Shown in pieces: positions 1-11,668 of a DNA stretch of 64,000 nucleotides. Position 1 is the first letter of the stretch, and every line of letters starts with the position of its first letter. A program made the translations under genes and the position numbers. The stretch lies in assembly GCF_042477335.2 (NCBI RefSeq), contig NC_091247.1, positions 2,564,501-2,628,500 on the forward strand, given 5' to 3'. The notes beneath the pieces were generated by a model. The model saw only the letters and a list, made by a program, of their open reading frames with translations. It ran no database searches and was not told the origin of the DNA. Source of the DNA: Ovis canadensis. Lineage: Eukaryota > Chordata > Mammalia > Artiodactyla > Bovidae.

Positions 1-2285
1 CGGGCAGAGGAGCCGAGGTCTCGTCCTCCAAGAGCCCACGATAGACCCGGCCCAGGAAACCACGGTCACTGCCGGGCCCCCCCTCCCTGCCGGGGTGAGC
101 TGGCCCCGCAGCTGCCTTCGAGGCTGGCTTCAGAGGCCTGCTCCACCCACCCCACCAGCCCCACCCTGCCCCGCCAGAGGGACAGGGCCAGCTGCCTCCA
201 TGACAAATGTCCTCTGGCCATAAAGACTCGCTCAGCCCCTTTCTCCGGAGCCCCCGGAGGCACCATCGCTCCCCTTTGAATTCTGTGTTGGTGTACAGCC
301 GATACCATCCCCGCTTCTGCCTCCCACGTGGCATCTTCTGTGTCCCGACCAGAAGGTGTGAGCCGGCTGGACGCCCCGCTGTGCGCCCAGTCCCGTGGAA
401 CTCCCTGGCCCACACCACCCCATGGGCGAGGGGCTCTGGTCACCACGTGACAGAAGCCCCCCCTGGCCCCAGGGGCCGTCAGCTGCCCCTCCGAGCTCGC
501 GGCCAGGACCTGAGACCATGCATTCCCTGCCAGGCCCCCAGCCCCACACCCCACCCCCACCCAGCCAGGGCCACACGGAGCCACGTCCTGGCAGATGCAG
601 AGGCCGAGTGCCCACTGCCGCGCCTCCCTGCTCCTGGGCACGTGGTCCCTCCTTGAAGCTGACCTGCCCCACCTGTCCCGCAGCAGTGAACCATGGGCCC
701 AGGGGGCAGGTCCCTTCCTGGGCCAGCTCTCCTCCAAACTGCTCCAAACCCCGCCTCCTTGAATCCGAGTTCACAGGCAAGCCTTTGGCCGAGGGCAAGC
801 CAGCTCTGCTGCGAGCTGGGGTCATGGCTGGGACAAGGCAGTCGGGATCGAGGGCACAGACCGCATCCAGAATTTCAGAGCGATGAGGTCTTCCGTCCCA
901 CACAGTGACCCGTGTATTACGGGAGCTTTGAATACATAAGAGACAGCGGACGATGGGACTGGGCTGGGGCTGGGGCTGGGGGAGAAGGGGACCCGCGTCA
1001 CTCTCAGAGTCTGGCCCTGCCGGCCAGAGCCGTGCAGGGGGGCAAGCGTTCTCCTTCCTCTATCCTGGTGGGGTGAGCACCCTAATCAGGCCCCACCTGA
1101 AGCTTCTGCTCTTTCCTGTGCCAGTCATATCCACCACCTGGCTCCTCCCCTTCACCTTTTCTTTCCCTGTGTCTCTTCAAAGGGCGTGGCACCCAAAGCT
1201 CAGCATGGTCCTGTAGTTAGGTCTGACCGGACAGACAGGAGCAGCACTCTCTCCTCCCCTGCTCTGGACACTATATCTCTGTTAATGCCGCCTCGGTGCC
1301 CGCAGCTTTAGGTCGCATACAGCTGCAGCCAGTGGAAGCTCTAAGCTGCCCTCACCTTGGCTCGAGGCACCAGGTAACCCAAGGCTCCCTCTGACCCCAC
1401 CCCACCCCCCACCACAGCGCCCCTGGCATCTCCAGACGTGGACTGCCCTCCTGCACGCCTCTCCATCCTGCTGAGCCGGGTTAACCAAGAGTCCATTGTG
1501 CTGGTCCCCAAGACTGTTTATGCCCTTGAGCTTGTCAAAATAATTACATCACATAATTAAATATTGCTGAAAATGATGAAACATGTAAGCCAAAGGAGAG
1601 AGTTGTCCAGAAATAAGTGGACGGCTTTGAGAATACTGGCCCTTTGCTTTCAAAGTTGATGTGGAGAGACGACCGTCGGAGTCAGGCCGGGGGCTGAGAC
1701 GAGGCGCCGAGTTCAGCGCCTGCACACGGGTGGGTGTGGGGTTGGTGAGGGGGGGCGTCTCTGCCATCTGTCCTCACTCAGACAGAACCTGAGAGTCGCC
1801 AGCCGGTCGTTCTCAAAATGGGTTTCCTTCTGGCAGCACCCTGAGACCAGCCTGGGAGCTTCTTAAGAAAGCAAGCCTCCAACCTCCACCCTGACCGGCA
1901 GACAGGGCAACTTGCAGGCTAGGTCTGCGCCTGCGTCTTCACCAGCCCCCCTCCCAGGGCTCCAGAGGCTCAGTGGTCAGAAGGGTCACTTGCGGGAGAG
2001 GAGGTGTCCCCACTCTGACCAGGGGAGAGCAGACTGGAACCCAAGGGAAAAGGCTCTGGCCTCAGCTGAGCAGATGCTGGGGGAACGTGTGGAGCGTGTG
2101 GGAGGGCCCCCACCTCAGTGGGGCTTTGGGGGACCCTATGGGAGAACGGTTCAGAGCGCCCCCATTTTTCAGATGGGGAGACAGAGGCCTGGGACCGTTC
2201 AGCGGCCCGCCCGAGGTGCCGGCTTGCAGGACCTGGGGCCCCGGCGCTCTGCCTCCCTGCTGACCCCCCGTCGTGGCCCCCGCAG
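1..2285. other. Upstream flank of MYMK exon 2 (probable intron 1)
   Basis: No exon is supported here. MYMK needs a first coding exon of about 135 bases giving the start methionine and 45 residues; I looked for its expected reading frame on the + strand and did not find it, so it probably lies to the left of the window. The stretch is GC-rich with homopurine/pyrimidine runs, plus one AT-rich island near 1540-1640. The overlapping long frames on both strands near 60-900 look like GC-driven chance frames. Confidence 0.6.
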
Positions 2286-5200
2286 CTCCACCACGCCTGC
2301 GCCGGGCCCGGCCTCTCGCTGCTTTGCCTCCTGCGCCACGACGTCCTGGAGTACTTCAGCATCTACGGGACGGCCCTCAGCATGTGGGTCTCACTGATGG
2401 GTGAGTGGCCGCCGCCCGCAGCCCAGCCCTGCACGAGGGGGTCAGGATGCCCCACTGCCCGCCGTCCACCCAGGCCGGCCTGCTGACAGCCCACCCCTCC
2501 GCTCCCCTGAGAGAAAGCGCACGCAGGACGTCAGTGCCTCGACTCCCATTTTTCATAACCATTGGAAACCGTGCGTCTAGAAAAGGCCCCTCACCTCACC
2601 CCGCTCTCTCCCCCGCAGCGCTGGCCGACTTCGATGAGCCTAAGCGGTCCACTTTCGTGATGTTTGGCGTCCTGACCATCGCCGTGCGGATCTACCACGA
2701 CCGCTGGGGCTACGGGGTGTACTCTGGCCCCATCGGCTCGGCCATCCTCATCATCGCGGCCAAGTGGGTGCGTACGTGCGAGCCTCAACGCTCGGGCCGC
2801 CTCCCCTGGCGGAGACTCTTCCCTCTCGGGGTCTCAACCCACCTCCCATCTCGTGGGTCAGCAGGCTGGACACAGGGCCTCAGCTAACGCACAGGAAGTG
2901 ACTGTCGGCTGCCCCCGCCTTGCAGACCTAGTTTGTATCATGTCTGGACTCACCAGCGCTGGATCTAACCCAAGTTACTTAATCTCTCTGCCGCATTTTC
3001 CGTATCTGTGAAATGGGTGTTACGGTTCAGTACCTGCTTCACAGGGGTCGGTTCAAAGATTAACTGAGATAAAGCACTCCAAGGACTGGCATGGAACCTG
3101 GCTTTTAATATGCTCAGCAAATAGGAGCTGCTATTATAGGCATCGCTATCGTTATTATTATTGAAGAGAATGGCTGGTTTAGAGATGCAGCGTCAATTGG
3201 AAGTGGCCTGGGTTAATCTGGGAAGACTTCCTGGAGGAGGTGAGCCTTGAGCCTGGTTCCAATGAAAAGGGAGGATGTAGTATGAGGTCCACAGGAAGAC
3301 GGGGTCACTCGTGAGCACGCAAGCAGCCTGAGCCAGAGTTTCCAACACCGATGGCCCTTCGCTGGGCACACAGGAATCTAACACTCACAAGGCCTTTTAC
3401 ATACGGTCCCCAGGCCTCGCCCATCCAAGGGCCCTCCTGGCTGCAAGGACTGAAACCCACGCAAACTAGTCCAAGTGAAAGAAGGTGTTTGGCAGAGTAG
3501 ACCCAGGGTACTTCCTGGGCCCCCAGGGCAGGGTTAAGGAACTGCGCCTCGAGGGGACCAGACACAGACCTGGGAAAGAGGTGGGGCTGGGCAGAGGATG
3601 AGAAGGTGCCCAGTGACCCACTGTGCAGTCTGGGGAGGGAAAATGAAGTCCTGGGGGTGAGCTTTCCAAACGCTGCCCTCCTCCCTGTGCCCAGAGAGTG
3701 GAGGATTTAGTTTGCCGTCTGGTTAGTGAAGAAAGCAAGGCTGGGAGGTCAGCGACTTGACAAGAAGTCACGGCAGGACAAGCAAGGCCAGGCTGTGACT
3801 CCTCACATCTCGGGCAAGCCAAGCTGGCCCCACGCTGACCCGGGAGGCCCTCAGAGAGGCGAGGGGAGGCAGCGCGCTGGGGTCTGACTTGTCTGGACCC
3901 GAGGAAGGGCCACGTTAATTAACATTCTGGAATGCATAAACACAGAGAGCTCCCCTCTCTGATAATTCACTCCCTCCCTGGCAGGAAGTGGGATAAAGGC
4001 TCCTTGTTCTGCCCTGAAGGGCTGTCCCTCCTCCAGAATCTTGACCCGTCTGGCTCTGGGCTGGATTCTAATTAGCCGGGAGAGAAGTCCCTTGCCTGTG
4101 CCCCCGTGAAGCCCCACGGGGACCCAGGCTGCCTGCTTCCCTCCATCTGGGGCTCAGATTGTGTTTTCTAGACCATTGAATGTGCAGCTTATTTTGGCTT
4201 TTCCAGGGCGGTTGTTTCCTGGAATGAGGGTGCATTTTTCTCCCGGAGCCTCGTCCCTTCCTGAGCAACGGTCAGGGAGAGGAAGGCAGAGAGATGGGTG
4301 ACCAGAGCTGGGGGAGGGGCCAGGCCGGGCACCCCCTGGGGCAGGGGCCTCGAGTTCCAAGGTGCTGGGTGGGCTGAAGGAGGCCTCCTGGGTCCCCGGG
4401 CACCTGCGCTCAGAGTCACACTGTCTAGCCGTGCCCGCACACCACCTGCGACTTTGCAGGTCCTGAGTCCTCACCAGTGGTGGAAAATTCCAGAAAACTT
4501 AACACCAGATATCGGTGCAGGATTTATTTCTCTGCAAAACCGGCCCTGACCCAGCAGGAAGCTACTCACAGTCTCTGTGAGACGCTGGAGGTGGGGTGTC
4601 CGCCACCCAGAGCGTGTGTGACAGCGGGCTCCCTTGCTGGAATCCGAAACGCCCTGCCGGCTGTGGCAGTCGCGGCTCGGGTTCTCTGGACGTGGACCTG
4701 CTTCTTCTTCATCTGTTTAGCGAATGTGAACCCACGTCTCTACTTTCTACTTGAGTCTTACTCTAGGCAGCCCAGCTGAGGCACAGCCGTCTCACGTGCT
4801 GGGAAGGTTTGTCTAAGAAATGCTATGATGAGTCGGTCCACTTTGAAAGTGGCCAGAGGTCTCGCGGGGTCGGCCACACGCACCCCACTCTCTCCTGCGG
4901 TCACGCTGGAGGGCGGGTCCCACACCGCCGTCACCCTTTGGCTGGAGAACACCATGCAACTGGTCTCCTGGGGCTGGAAATTTGAAGGGTTTCTCCAAGA
5001 GGCAGATGGGGCAGGGGGTCTTTCTGGGGTCAAGGGGCTGAGGGCAGCCGCAGTCCGCCCACCCAGGCAGGGCCTCCCGTGGGTCCTGCAGCCATGGAGC
5101 CCGATGCGTCTGGGCCCCTCCCCGAGCCCCGCTCCCCGCCCCCCCGAGGGTGCCCGGGGTGCGAGTGCCCGCGGCCGGGGCCTGAGGCTCTCCCTTTGGC

Positions 5201-6073
5201 CCCGTCCCCGCAGCTGCAGCAGATGAAGGAGACGCGGCGCCTGTTTCCGGACAAGAGCGTGTACGCCCAGCAGATAGGCCCCGGCCTCTGCTTCGGGGCC
5301 CTAGCCCTCATGTTGCGCTTCTTCTTCGAGGTATTCTGGGAGGGGGTGGGGAAGGAGCCCCCCACAAAGGCCCTGGCCAGCCCCAGCCTGCTTGGCCTGA
5401 GGCTGGATGGGGCCGCACCCCTCCAGGAGGCTCCAGCAGCACCCCACTCCTGCTGACACCAGCACCCCCGTTCAGTCACAGCCTGGTCCTTCCCCGGCAC
5501 CACCAGCATCTCCAGGGGCGGGGGGTACAGACAGCTTGCACTTGGTTGGTGCACAGCCCTGAAGGAGCCACACCTGGAGGAGGGGGGAAGAGGGGAAAGT
5601 GGGGGGAAGACATGGCGGGGGGAGGAGCCCCACCCCACCGGCAAAGCCCTGGTGAGTCAGCACAGACCTTCGGTGGTCTAGGCATGGAGGGCAAGACCAC
5701 CATGCGCTGGACAGTGACAGGAAGCCTCTTCGGGGGGATACTTGGCCAGACTCCCAGGGACGAGCTGGGTGGTTGGGGAGGGGCACGCTGACCCTGGCAA
5801 GTGCCAGGTCTCACCAGGCCCGAAGCCCAGGGCGGGGGGGGCGGGGGGAGTGTGACGGGTGGAGGAAGACTGGCCTTGGGGCGGGGGCTGAGGCCACAGA
5901 CGGGTCCCGCTCCGCCCCCGCAGGACTGGGACTACACCTACGTCCACAGCTCCTACCACTGCGCCCTGGCCATGTCCTTCACCCTGCTGCTGCCCAAGGT
6001 CAACAAGAAGGCCGGAAGTGCAGGGGCCCCCGCCAAGCTGGACTGCTCCACCCTCTGCTGTGCCTGCATCTGA
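2286..6073 (+). CDS. MYMK: Myomaker, 3' coding exons (partial; exon 1 outside the window)
   Basis: Myomaker is a multi-pass plasma-membrane protein of muscle precursors that drives the hemifusion step of myoblast fusion, working with myomixer. Four coding exons are visible: 2286-2400, 2619-2767, 5214-5330 and 5924-6073, all with AG/GT borders and in a continuous frame, giving 176 residues that match human residues 46-221 almost throughout. Recognisable blocks are LHHACAGPGL at the start, ALADFDEPKRSTFVMFGVL, the HDRWGYGVYSGPIG stretch, QQIGPGLCFGALALMLRFFF and DWDYTYVHSSYHCALAMSF. The protein ends STLCCACI; the matching C-terminal cysteines in mouse and human are palmitoylated and needed for correct localisation. 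Several hydrophobic helices fit the seven-helix CREST/PAQR-like fold. The first 45 residues and promoter are not in the window. No AATAAA was seen in the 600 bases after the stop. The next gene, SLC2A6, is on the same strand 31 kb away. Confidence 0.95.
2768..5213 (+). other. MYMK intron 3 (between the second and third exons seen here)
   Basis: A 2.45-kb intron. It holds a MIR copy near 2935-3170. A lower-GC block at about 3885-4260 has several TAAT/ATTA cores, a GGAATG motif (reverse of the MCAT core CATTCC) and TTCC motifs. The rest is unique GC-rich DNA. An open frame that runs into exon 4 from 5079 is intronic read-through. Confidence 0.6.
2935..3170 (+). repeat. MIR SINE remnant
   Basis: The order of motifs is that of MIR: an AAGTTACTTAATCTCTCTG-like block near 2972, a CTGTGAAATGGG block near 3006, then ATTAACTGAGATAAAGCACT and a GCATGGAACCTGGC block. 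Old and diverged. Confidence 0.75.
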
Positions 6074-6683
6074 CCGTGCATTCTGGCTCTGAGCCCCGCC
6101 CTGCCCTGTCCCCGGCCTGCCAAGAGCGCCCCGTCCTGCCCGACCTGGAGGAACATCCCTCCTCGGAGCCTGAGGCCTCTCCAGGGCTTCGGGAAGCACA
6201 GGCCGGGCGCTTCTTGAGAACCCACTCATTTGGTTTGTACTGGGTGCTAAGCACCACGCTGGAAAGAAAAGAACTTTCTCCCTTCTCCTAGGCCAAGGTC
6301 CTGGCAGATGGGAGTGTCTGCAGAGCCCTGGAGCCAGCATCTGTCCCCCTACAACCCGCCCAGTCCCAGCGACAAGGGGCCTGCCCGCCGCCCCTGGCCT
6401 TGTGCTCCCCACGTCACCTGCCACCTGCTTTCTCTTGGCAACCGGTCTCCCCACTCCTGAGCTGTGCCTTAGGCTCAGCTCACCAGGGTCAGCCAGGCCA
6501 CTCTGGCGCTTGCTGCCCTTCCCGCCAGGCCCCTGAATCAAGCCATCTCCATGTCCTGTCCACCCTCATCATTTCATCCAGTCCTCAAAGCAAGTCTGAG
6601 TAGATGGCAAGTTCAAGGCACAGAGGTACCCTACTTTGATGGGAGAGAAGGTTGGAAAGTGATGTAGGGTTAAGGTTATAGTA

Positions 6684-6770
6684 TGAAAGTCACTCAGTCA
6701 CGTCCAACTCCGAGACCCCATGGACTGTAGCCTGCCCGGCTCCTCTGCCCATGGGATTCTTCCGGCCCAG
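6684..6770 (-). mobile_element. Bov-tA/BovB-tail fragment
   Basis: Short antisense piece of the common bovid SINE body: AGTCACTCAGTCACGTCCAA followed by ACCCCATGGACTGTAG and a GGCTCCTCTGCCCATGGGATT-like block. The tRNA-related end is missing. Confidence 0.8.
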
Positions 6771-8807
6771 AGCTCGAGACGGCAGCACTGACCTCAGCCC
6801 ACAGTCACCGGGCCTGGCACCACTTAGGGGAACCTCACTCAGGAGTGCCCTCAGGGCTTTCGAGATCCCACCCAGGGTGGGCCCGGGTCCAGAACCCCTA
6901 GCAAGACCGCCGGGCCCCCAGACTGGCCCCACGGGGCAGGGCTTGCCGCCATGTGCAGAGGTCAGCCCGCTCCCATTCAGGGCCCGCTGGCACCGCCCGG
7001 CGGTGGGGGCGGGAGCTGGCTGCCCAGACATCACCTCACAAAGCCGAGGCTCCCAGCTTCCCGAATGATCCGGGCACATCCATCAGGCAGGAAGTTACCT
7101 ACACCTGTCTGGGGCCTGTTTGTGTTTCCAGACGTGCAGCTACCCACGTCTGTGCCCACCACAGAGGGCAGCCCCTGGCGTGTCCTCAAGTCACCCCAGC
7201 CACGCTTCAGGGGCCGGGAGAGAGCTGGCCCCGAGGGCGGGGGACCAGGCGGACCCCACAGCCCAGCCTCCGTGTGTCCGTGGGCCCCCTTGACTGCCCA
7301 GGGGTCCCGCATCCTGGGGGGCCTGGACACCCACAACCCGGCCCTGGCCCCACCCCTTTCCGCTAGCGACAAAGTAGCCTGCCTGCACTCAGGGTCCTCG
7401 CCAAGCCTCGTGGGGCGAGAGCTGGCTCGTCACAGCTCCAGGGCCATCAGCCAGACGCGGCCCCACAGGCGGGCCCAGGGGCGGGCAGGTGACGCCTTGA
7501 TCGGCTTCGGGCTTGCTATGGGGGTGTGAGCACACGTGTGCACACACAGACATGCACACACACCTGAAGAGACTTCAGGTCTGCCCCTCTGGTCCCGTCT
7601 CCCAGTTCTGCAGGGGGAGATTCCCGGCTCAGCACCAGGTGGTAAGGACAGGCTCTGGGGGCCGCTCGGGTCGGGGGAGCCAGGCAGCATCACTCCATAA
7701 ATCTGCAAGGTGGCTGGCCTCTGCCCACTGCCTGCCGCCATCCCCCGACCATCCCCTCAACCCATCACCTCCCGCCCAGCCCCCCCGGGCCCCCCCAGCG
7801 AGCACGCCCCGGCTCCCAGCCCCGCGGCAGTGCAGCGCCTGGAAAGTTGGAGGCCGCAGCCTGCTCCCGAGCAGGGAGGAGGCAGGGGCCTGCCAGGCGC
7901 GTAGGGGCTGCACCCACAGGCTGCTCACTGCGGCTGCCCTGATTTATGAGGCCGTCTGGGAGCCTGGCCAAGTCTGTAAGTCATGGACAATTAGGAGGCG
8001 CGCTCCAGGCCTCAGCCCCGTCTGCCTCTCGGGCTCCAGGCCCGACTGCTCCCCTCCTGAGCACCGCTGGCCCCCGCGGAGAACCCCTCGGAGGGTCCCA
8101 GGGGCGGGTCCTGAGCCCACTTTGCAGATGAGGACCCTGACGGCCAGGGAGGTGGCAGCTGGCCCTCGTCCCTTGGGCACAGACCACTGAGTTGGTAGTG
8201 GTGCCCGGGGTCTTGCCAGACATCCCAGAGGCGTCTTCTTCTGGCTTGAAGGAACACTTTGGCATCTTGTGGGGTGAAGGGGTCTACCCAAGGGGCTGAG
8301 GGGTCTACCCAAGGGTCAGAGGGGAGTGCCCAGGAAGGGGACCGGGAAGAGAGGCAGCCTCCTCCACACCTCAAGACCGACGAGGACCAAGTGCTATCGC
8401 CTTCAGGCTCCAGCACCTCCAATCAGTGTCAGGGACTCCTGGGGTCTTCAGGTCCCTGGAATCTGAGACTCAGGTCCCTGGTGCAGGAAGCGCCCCACCC
8501 CAGGCCATCCCGGGCCACCTTGGGCTCCAGACAGGACTGCCTCTCCCACCCAGCCCCGAGGCAGGGAGGACTGGGGTCCCCGAGTCCTGAGACTTCCAAC
8601 AGTGAGTGCCTGAAAACATCCTCTGAGATGTCACTGGAGGCCGCGAGCGGTGACGTGCTGCGGAACTTGCTTTAACGGTAGAGACGCTCCCCCGGCCCAG
8701 GCAGCATCCGCCAGACGCACAGGCCCTTGAGCCTCTCAAACGCGCCTGGCAGAGCTGGCTCTTTAAATGCCAGCTGAGTCTAATTGATCTGAACATCAAT
8801 AGCCACA

Positions 8808-8990
8808 CGGGTAGGGTTGCAGATAAAATACAGGATGCCTGGTTCTATTTGAATTTCAGATAGTAGATGATTATCTTGCCTCAGTGTGTCTTAAATTTGG
8901 GGCACGCTTGCAGGAGACCTACCTAAAAATGACTCTCTTCCTCTGAAATTTAAATGTAACCCAATGTCCTGTGTTTTATGGGGCATCCAG
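8808..8990. mobile_element. Palindromic old DNA-transposon remnant (MITE-like), family not named
   Basis: The left end reads GTAGGGTTGCAGATAAAATA and continues with a CAGGATGCC and TTTGAATTTCAGAT block. The right end carries the reverse complement of this order (CTGAAATTTAAATG then TGTCCTGTGTTTTAT). Opposed ends of this kind mark a non-autonomous, hairpin-like DNA element. I recognise the consensus as a known mammalian type but cannot name it with certainty. Confidence 0.55.
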
Positions 8991-10189
8991 CCCCCACGGC
9001 TAGCAGCTCCCCGCACGGCAGGGCATCTGCAGAAGGATGGGCAGCTCCCTGGACATGTGGGTTTGGGTGCCCAGGGTTCACCTAGGCGACACAGTCAGGG
9101 AGGCTGCAGCGCCCAGTGCAGGCGAGGCAGGGGCTGGGCGAGGCGGGGGCTGGGCCGGTATAGGCCCACACTGGCCTCTCGGGGCCTGGGCTCGGCTTCC
9201 AGACCCTGCGGAGTAGCCGATGCCCTGCCGAGCACACGGATGCCCCGGGCCCAGGCACATGGCCGCCTCTCCCCAGCACACTCGCAGCCCCGTCGGGGGA
9301 GGAGGAGGGGGGCGTGGCGCACACCTCCGGCGGCCCAAACGGAGAAGTATTATAAACATTTGCAACAACGTAGACAAAACAGTCTATTGTAGCGGGCCCC
9401 TCCGCCTCCCCCAGGAGCTGGGGCGAGGCTGGCATGGCGAGGGGAGGGCTCGGCCCCCGCCAGGGCGTCCTCTGTTTGCACAAGCGGAGGTGTTTTCGTC
9501 TGAGGGCAGTCTGCACGCTGTAGCCTTTGTCGTGTCTGCTACTGAGATTTCCTGTCTCTGCTACTCTCTTCCCCAGGAAGACCATCTGAAACCCAAAACT
9601 TCTACTGCCCCTTTTTAGAAACGGCTTTGCGGCTCGCCGTCTCCTGCATCCCTGCCTGTTCCGCCTCCTGCTGCGCGGGGCTGCTGCGGTTGTAGTTAGG
9701 GGAGGCCTGCTGGGTGCTGGTGCTGGGGCAGGAATTCGCCCTGGTCTCCGCCGCAGGGTCTTGGCGGCAGGAGCTGCAGGGAGGAGGGCCAGGTATGTGG
9801 GCAGGACGATTCTGCAGAGTCGGCAGGAAGCCCCGGGGTGTAAAACTCAGGCCTGCAGTTTAGCTGGTTGGCGCGGCTGTGAGCTGAGAGCCGGGGTCCG
9901 CAGAGACACATGGCCCATGCCCTCAGGGACCTGGCCACCCCTCTCGAGGCTCTGTGCCCTGGAGCCTGGCTCTTCCCATCCCTGCGCCCGCTTTCCCCAC
10001 TTTGACGGGGAGCGGCAGCCTCTCCCCGCCCGACGCTCAGGCCCATGAAGGTGAATTAGGTCAGAGGCTGGCTGGACTGAAGAGGTCTTGGGAATGAAGG
10101 GAAGGAGGCAGAAGCAGGAGGCGGGAGGTGGGGCCAGGGGCGCTGGGAGGCAGTCAGGGTCCCACCTGTAGTTTCCCACTGCGTCCCCA

Positions 10190-10335
10190 GGCAGGCTCAC
10201 TGAGTCCCCCGGGTCCTCTCCCCCTCAATTCGTCCATTTGTAATAGCGCTCACTTCGCGTGGGTTTTTCCAAGATTAAATGAGATTATTGAGAGCAGAGC
10301 ACCAGAGAGTGTTTCTTTAAACGTCACCACTTAGT
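10190..10335 (+). repeat. MIR SINE remnant
   Basis: A CCATTTGTAATAGCGCTCAC block followed by AAGATTAAATGAGATTATTG and GAGCAGAGCACCAG follows MIR order. Diverged. Confidence 0.55.
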
Positions 10336-11465
10336 GGTGTCGCTGTCATCCTCAGTGGTCACGGACGGAAAAGGAGTCTCTCGAAGGTAAGCAGAGGACC
10401 CTGACTCTCGGGGGACGCTCACCCCCAAACACTCCCATTGGACAAGGAAACAAAATGCTTCAAGACAAGCGTTTATTATGCATGAAGGGATTAAGCAAGG
10501 CAGGCTGCTCGGAAGAGGCAGGTTTGAGGCCGAAACTAGCAATGCAAGTGGACGGAACCATGTGGGCCTTCGCACACCTGGCCCTCGGACCTCTCCGGGG
10601 ATGGCTTCCCAGTTCCGCACTCGGAGTGTAACCGTCTCCCTGAGCTCCTGCACCCTTCCTCAGAGCGGAGAGAAAACCGCTGCTGACCTGAAGGAGAGAC
10701 GGTGCCAACAGCTGAGAGGGGAACGGTCCCTGCTCCAGTCGCTGGCGTGGGTGCCACGGAAATCACCGAGACGCATCCCGGGAGCTCCAAGGAGCGCTGG
10801 CTCAGGACATCTCGGCACAGGAAGAATTCAGAGAGAGGCAAAGCGAGAGAACGGCGATTTAGGAGAGCAGGACGCTTAGGAGGCTTACGAGTGGGTGGGC
10901 GAGAGGGAGCCGCACCCCGAGAGCTTAGTGGGCTGCAGTGTTGCAATCAAAGGCAAAGTTTGGGGGGAGAAGACCCCCTTCTTCCTCCCTCTCGAGGAGA
11001 CCTCACGCTTGCATCATCAGCCCCCCTCCACGTCAGGCAGCAGGGTTGCCTTGTCCGCACGTGGTCAAGCCAGGACCGTCTCGGCACCATGTAAATGAGC
11101 AGAAGGTGGTGACGTAAGCTACAACAGGCGAAGGGCCTCAGGTCTCGGTAGGATGCCGCCTTTCCCTTATATTCTTGTTTCCAGTGTGCCCCGAGGAGCA
11201 TGTCCTAGGAATCGTTAACTCGCTGAGCTCCCGGGCAGGGTGTGGGGCTCACGCCACCGTGGTTTTATGGTTCCGGGGCACATCTCGGGCTTCTGCCACA
11301 CGGCTTTGTTGCTCGGCAAGCCAGCTTGGTTTTGTGGTCACGCGAACCTGCTTTCTTGAGTGATCATTAACTTCCACGGGTCTCCAGGACTTTTTTTTCT
11401 TTACTTAAAATCCCCTAGCGGGATTAACTGTGTAATCCCCCTCTACTCTGCCCCTAACACCAGAA

Positions 11466-11668
11466 CAGGGCTTCCCTGGTGGTGGTAAAGGGTCCGCCTG
11501 CCAAGGCAGGAGACACAGGACATGTGGTTCGATCCCTGGGTCGGAAAGATCCCCTGGAGAAGGAAATGGCAACCCACTCCGGTATTCCTGCCTGGAGAAT
11601 CCCATGGACAGAGGAGCCTGGCAGGCTTCAGTCCATGGGGTCGCAGAGAGTTGGACACAACTGAGCGC
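11466..11668 (+). mobile_element. Bov-tA SINE
   Basis: Nearly complete, sense: a GGCTTCCCTGGTGGTGG head, the GGTTCGATCCCTGGGTC B-box-like region, then the body with AACCCACTCCGGTATTCCTG and a TTGGACACAACTGAGCG tail. Confidence 0.93.

Larger units (their letters stand above)
6074..11465. other. Intergenic DNA after MYMK
   Basis: No coding gene is supported. GC-rich unique DNA with many chance open frames on both strands. It contains short SINE pieces (6684-6770 and 10190-10335), a palindromic old transposon remnant (8808-8990), a small CA-rich patch near 7530-7565 and a short tandem duplication near 8275-8325. An AT-richer patch near 9340-9400 stands out against the local base composition. 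Confidence 0.55.

Noticed and set aside
5079-5456. 125-codon frame with a methionine before MYMK exon 4
   Set aside because: The upstream part is intronic; a clear acceptor at 5212-5213 gives the conserved LQQMKE junction.
5678-6541. 287-codon - strand frame over the end of MYMK
   Set aside because: Antisense to the last MYMK exon, with no recognisable domain.
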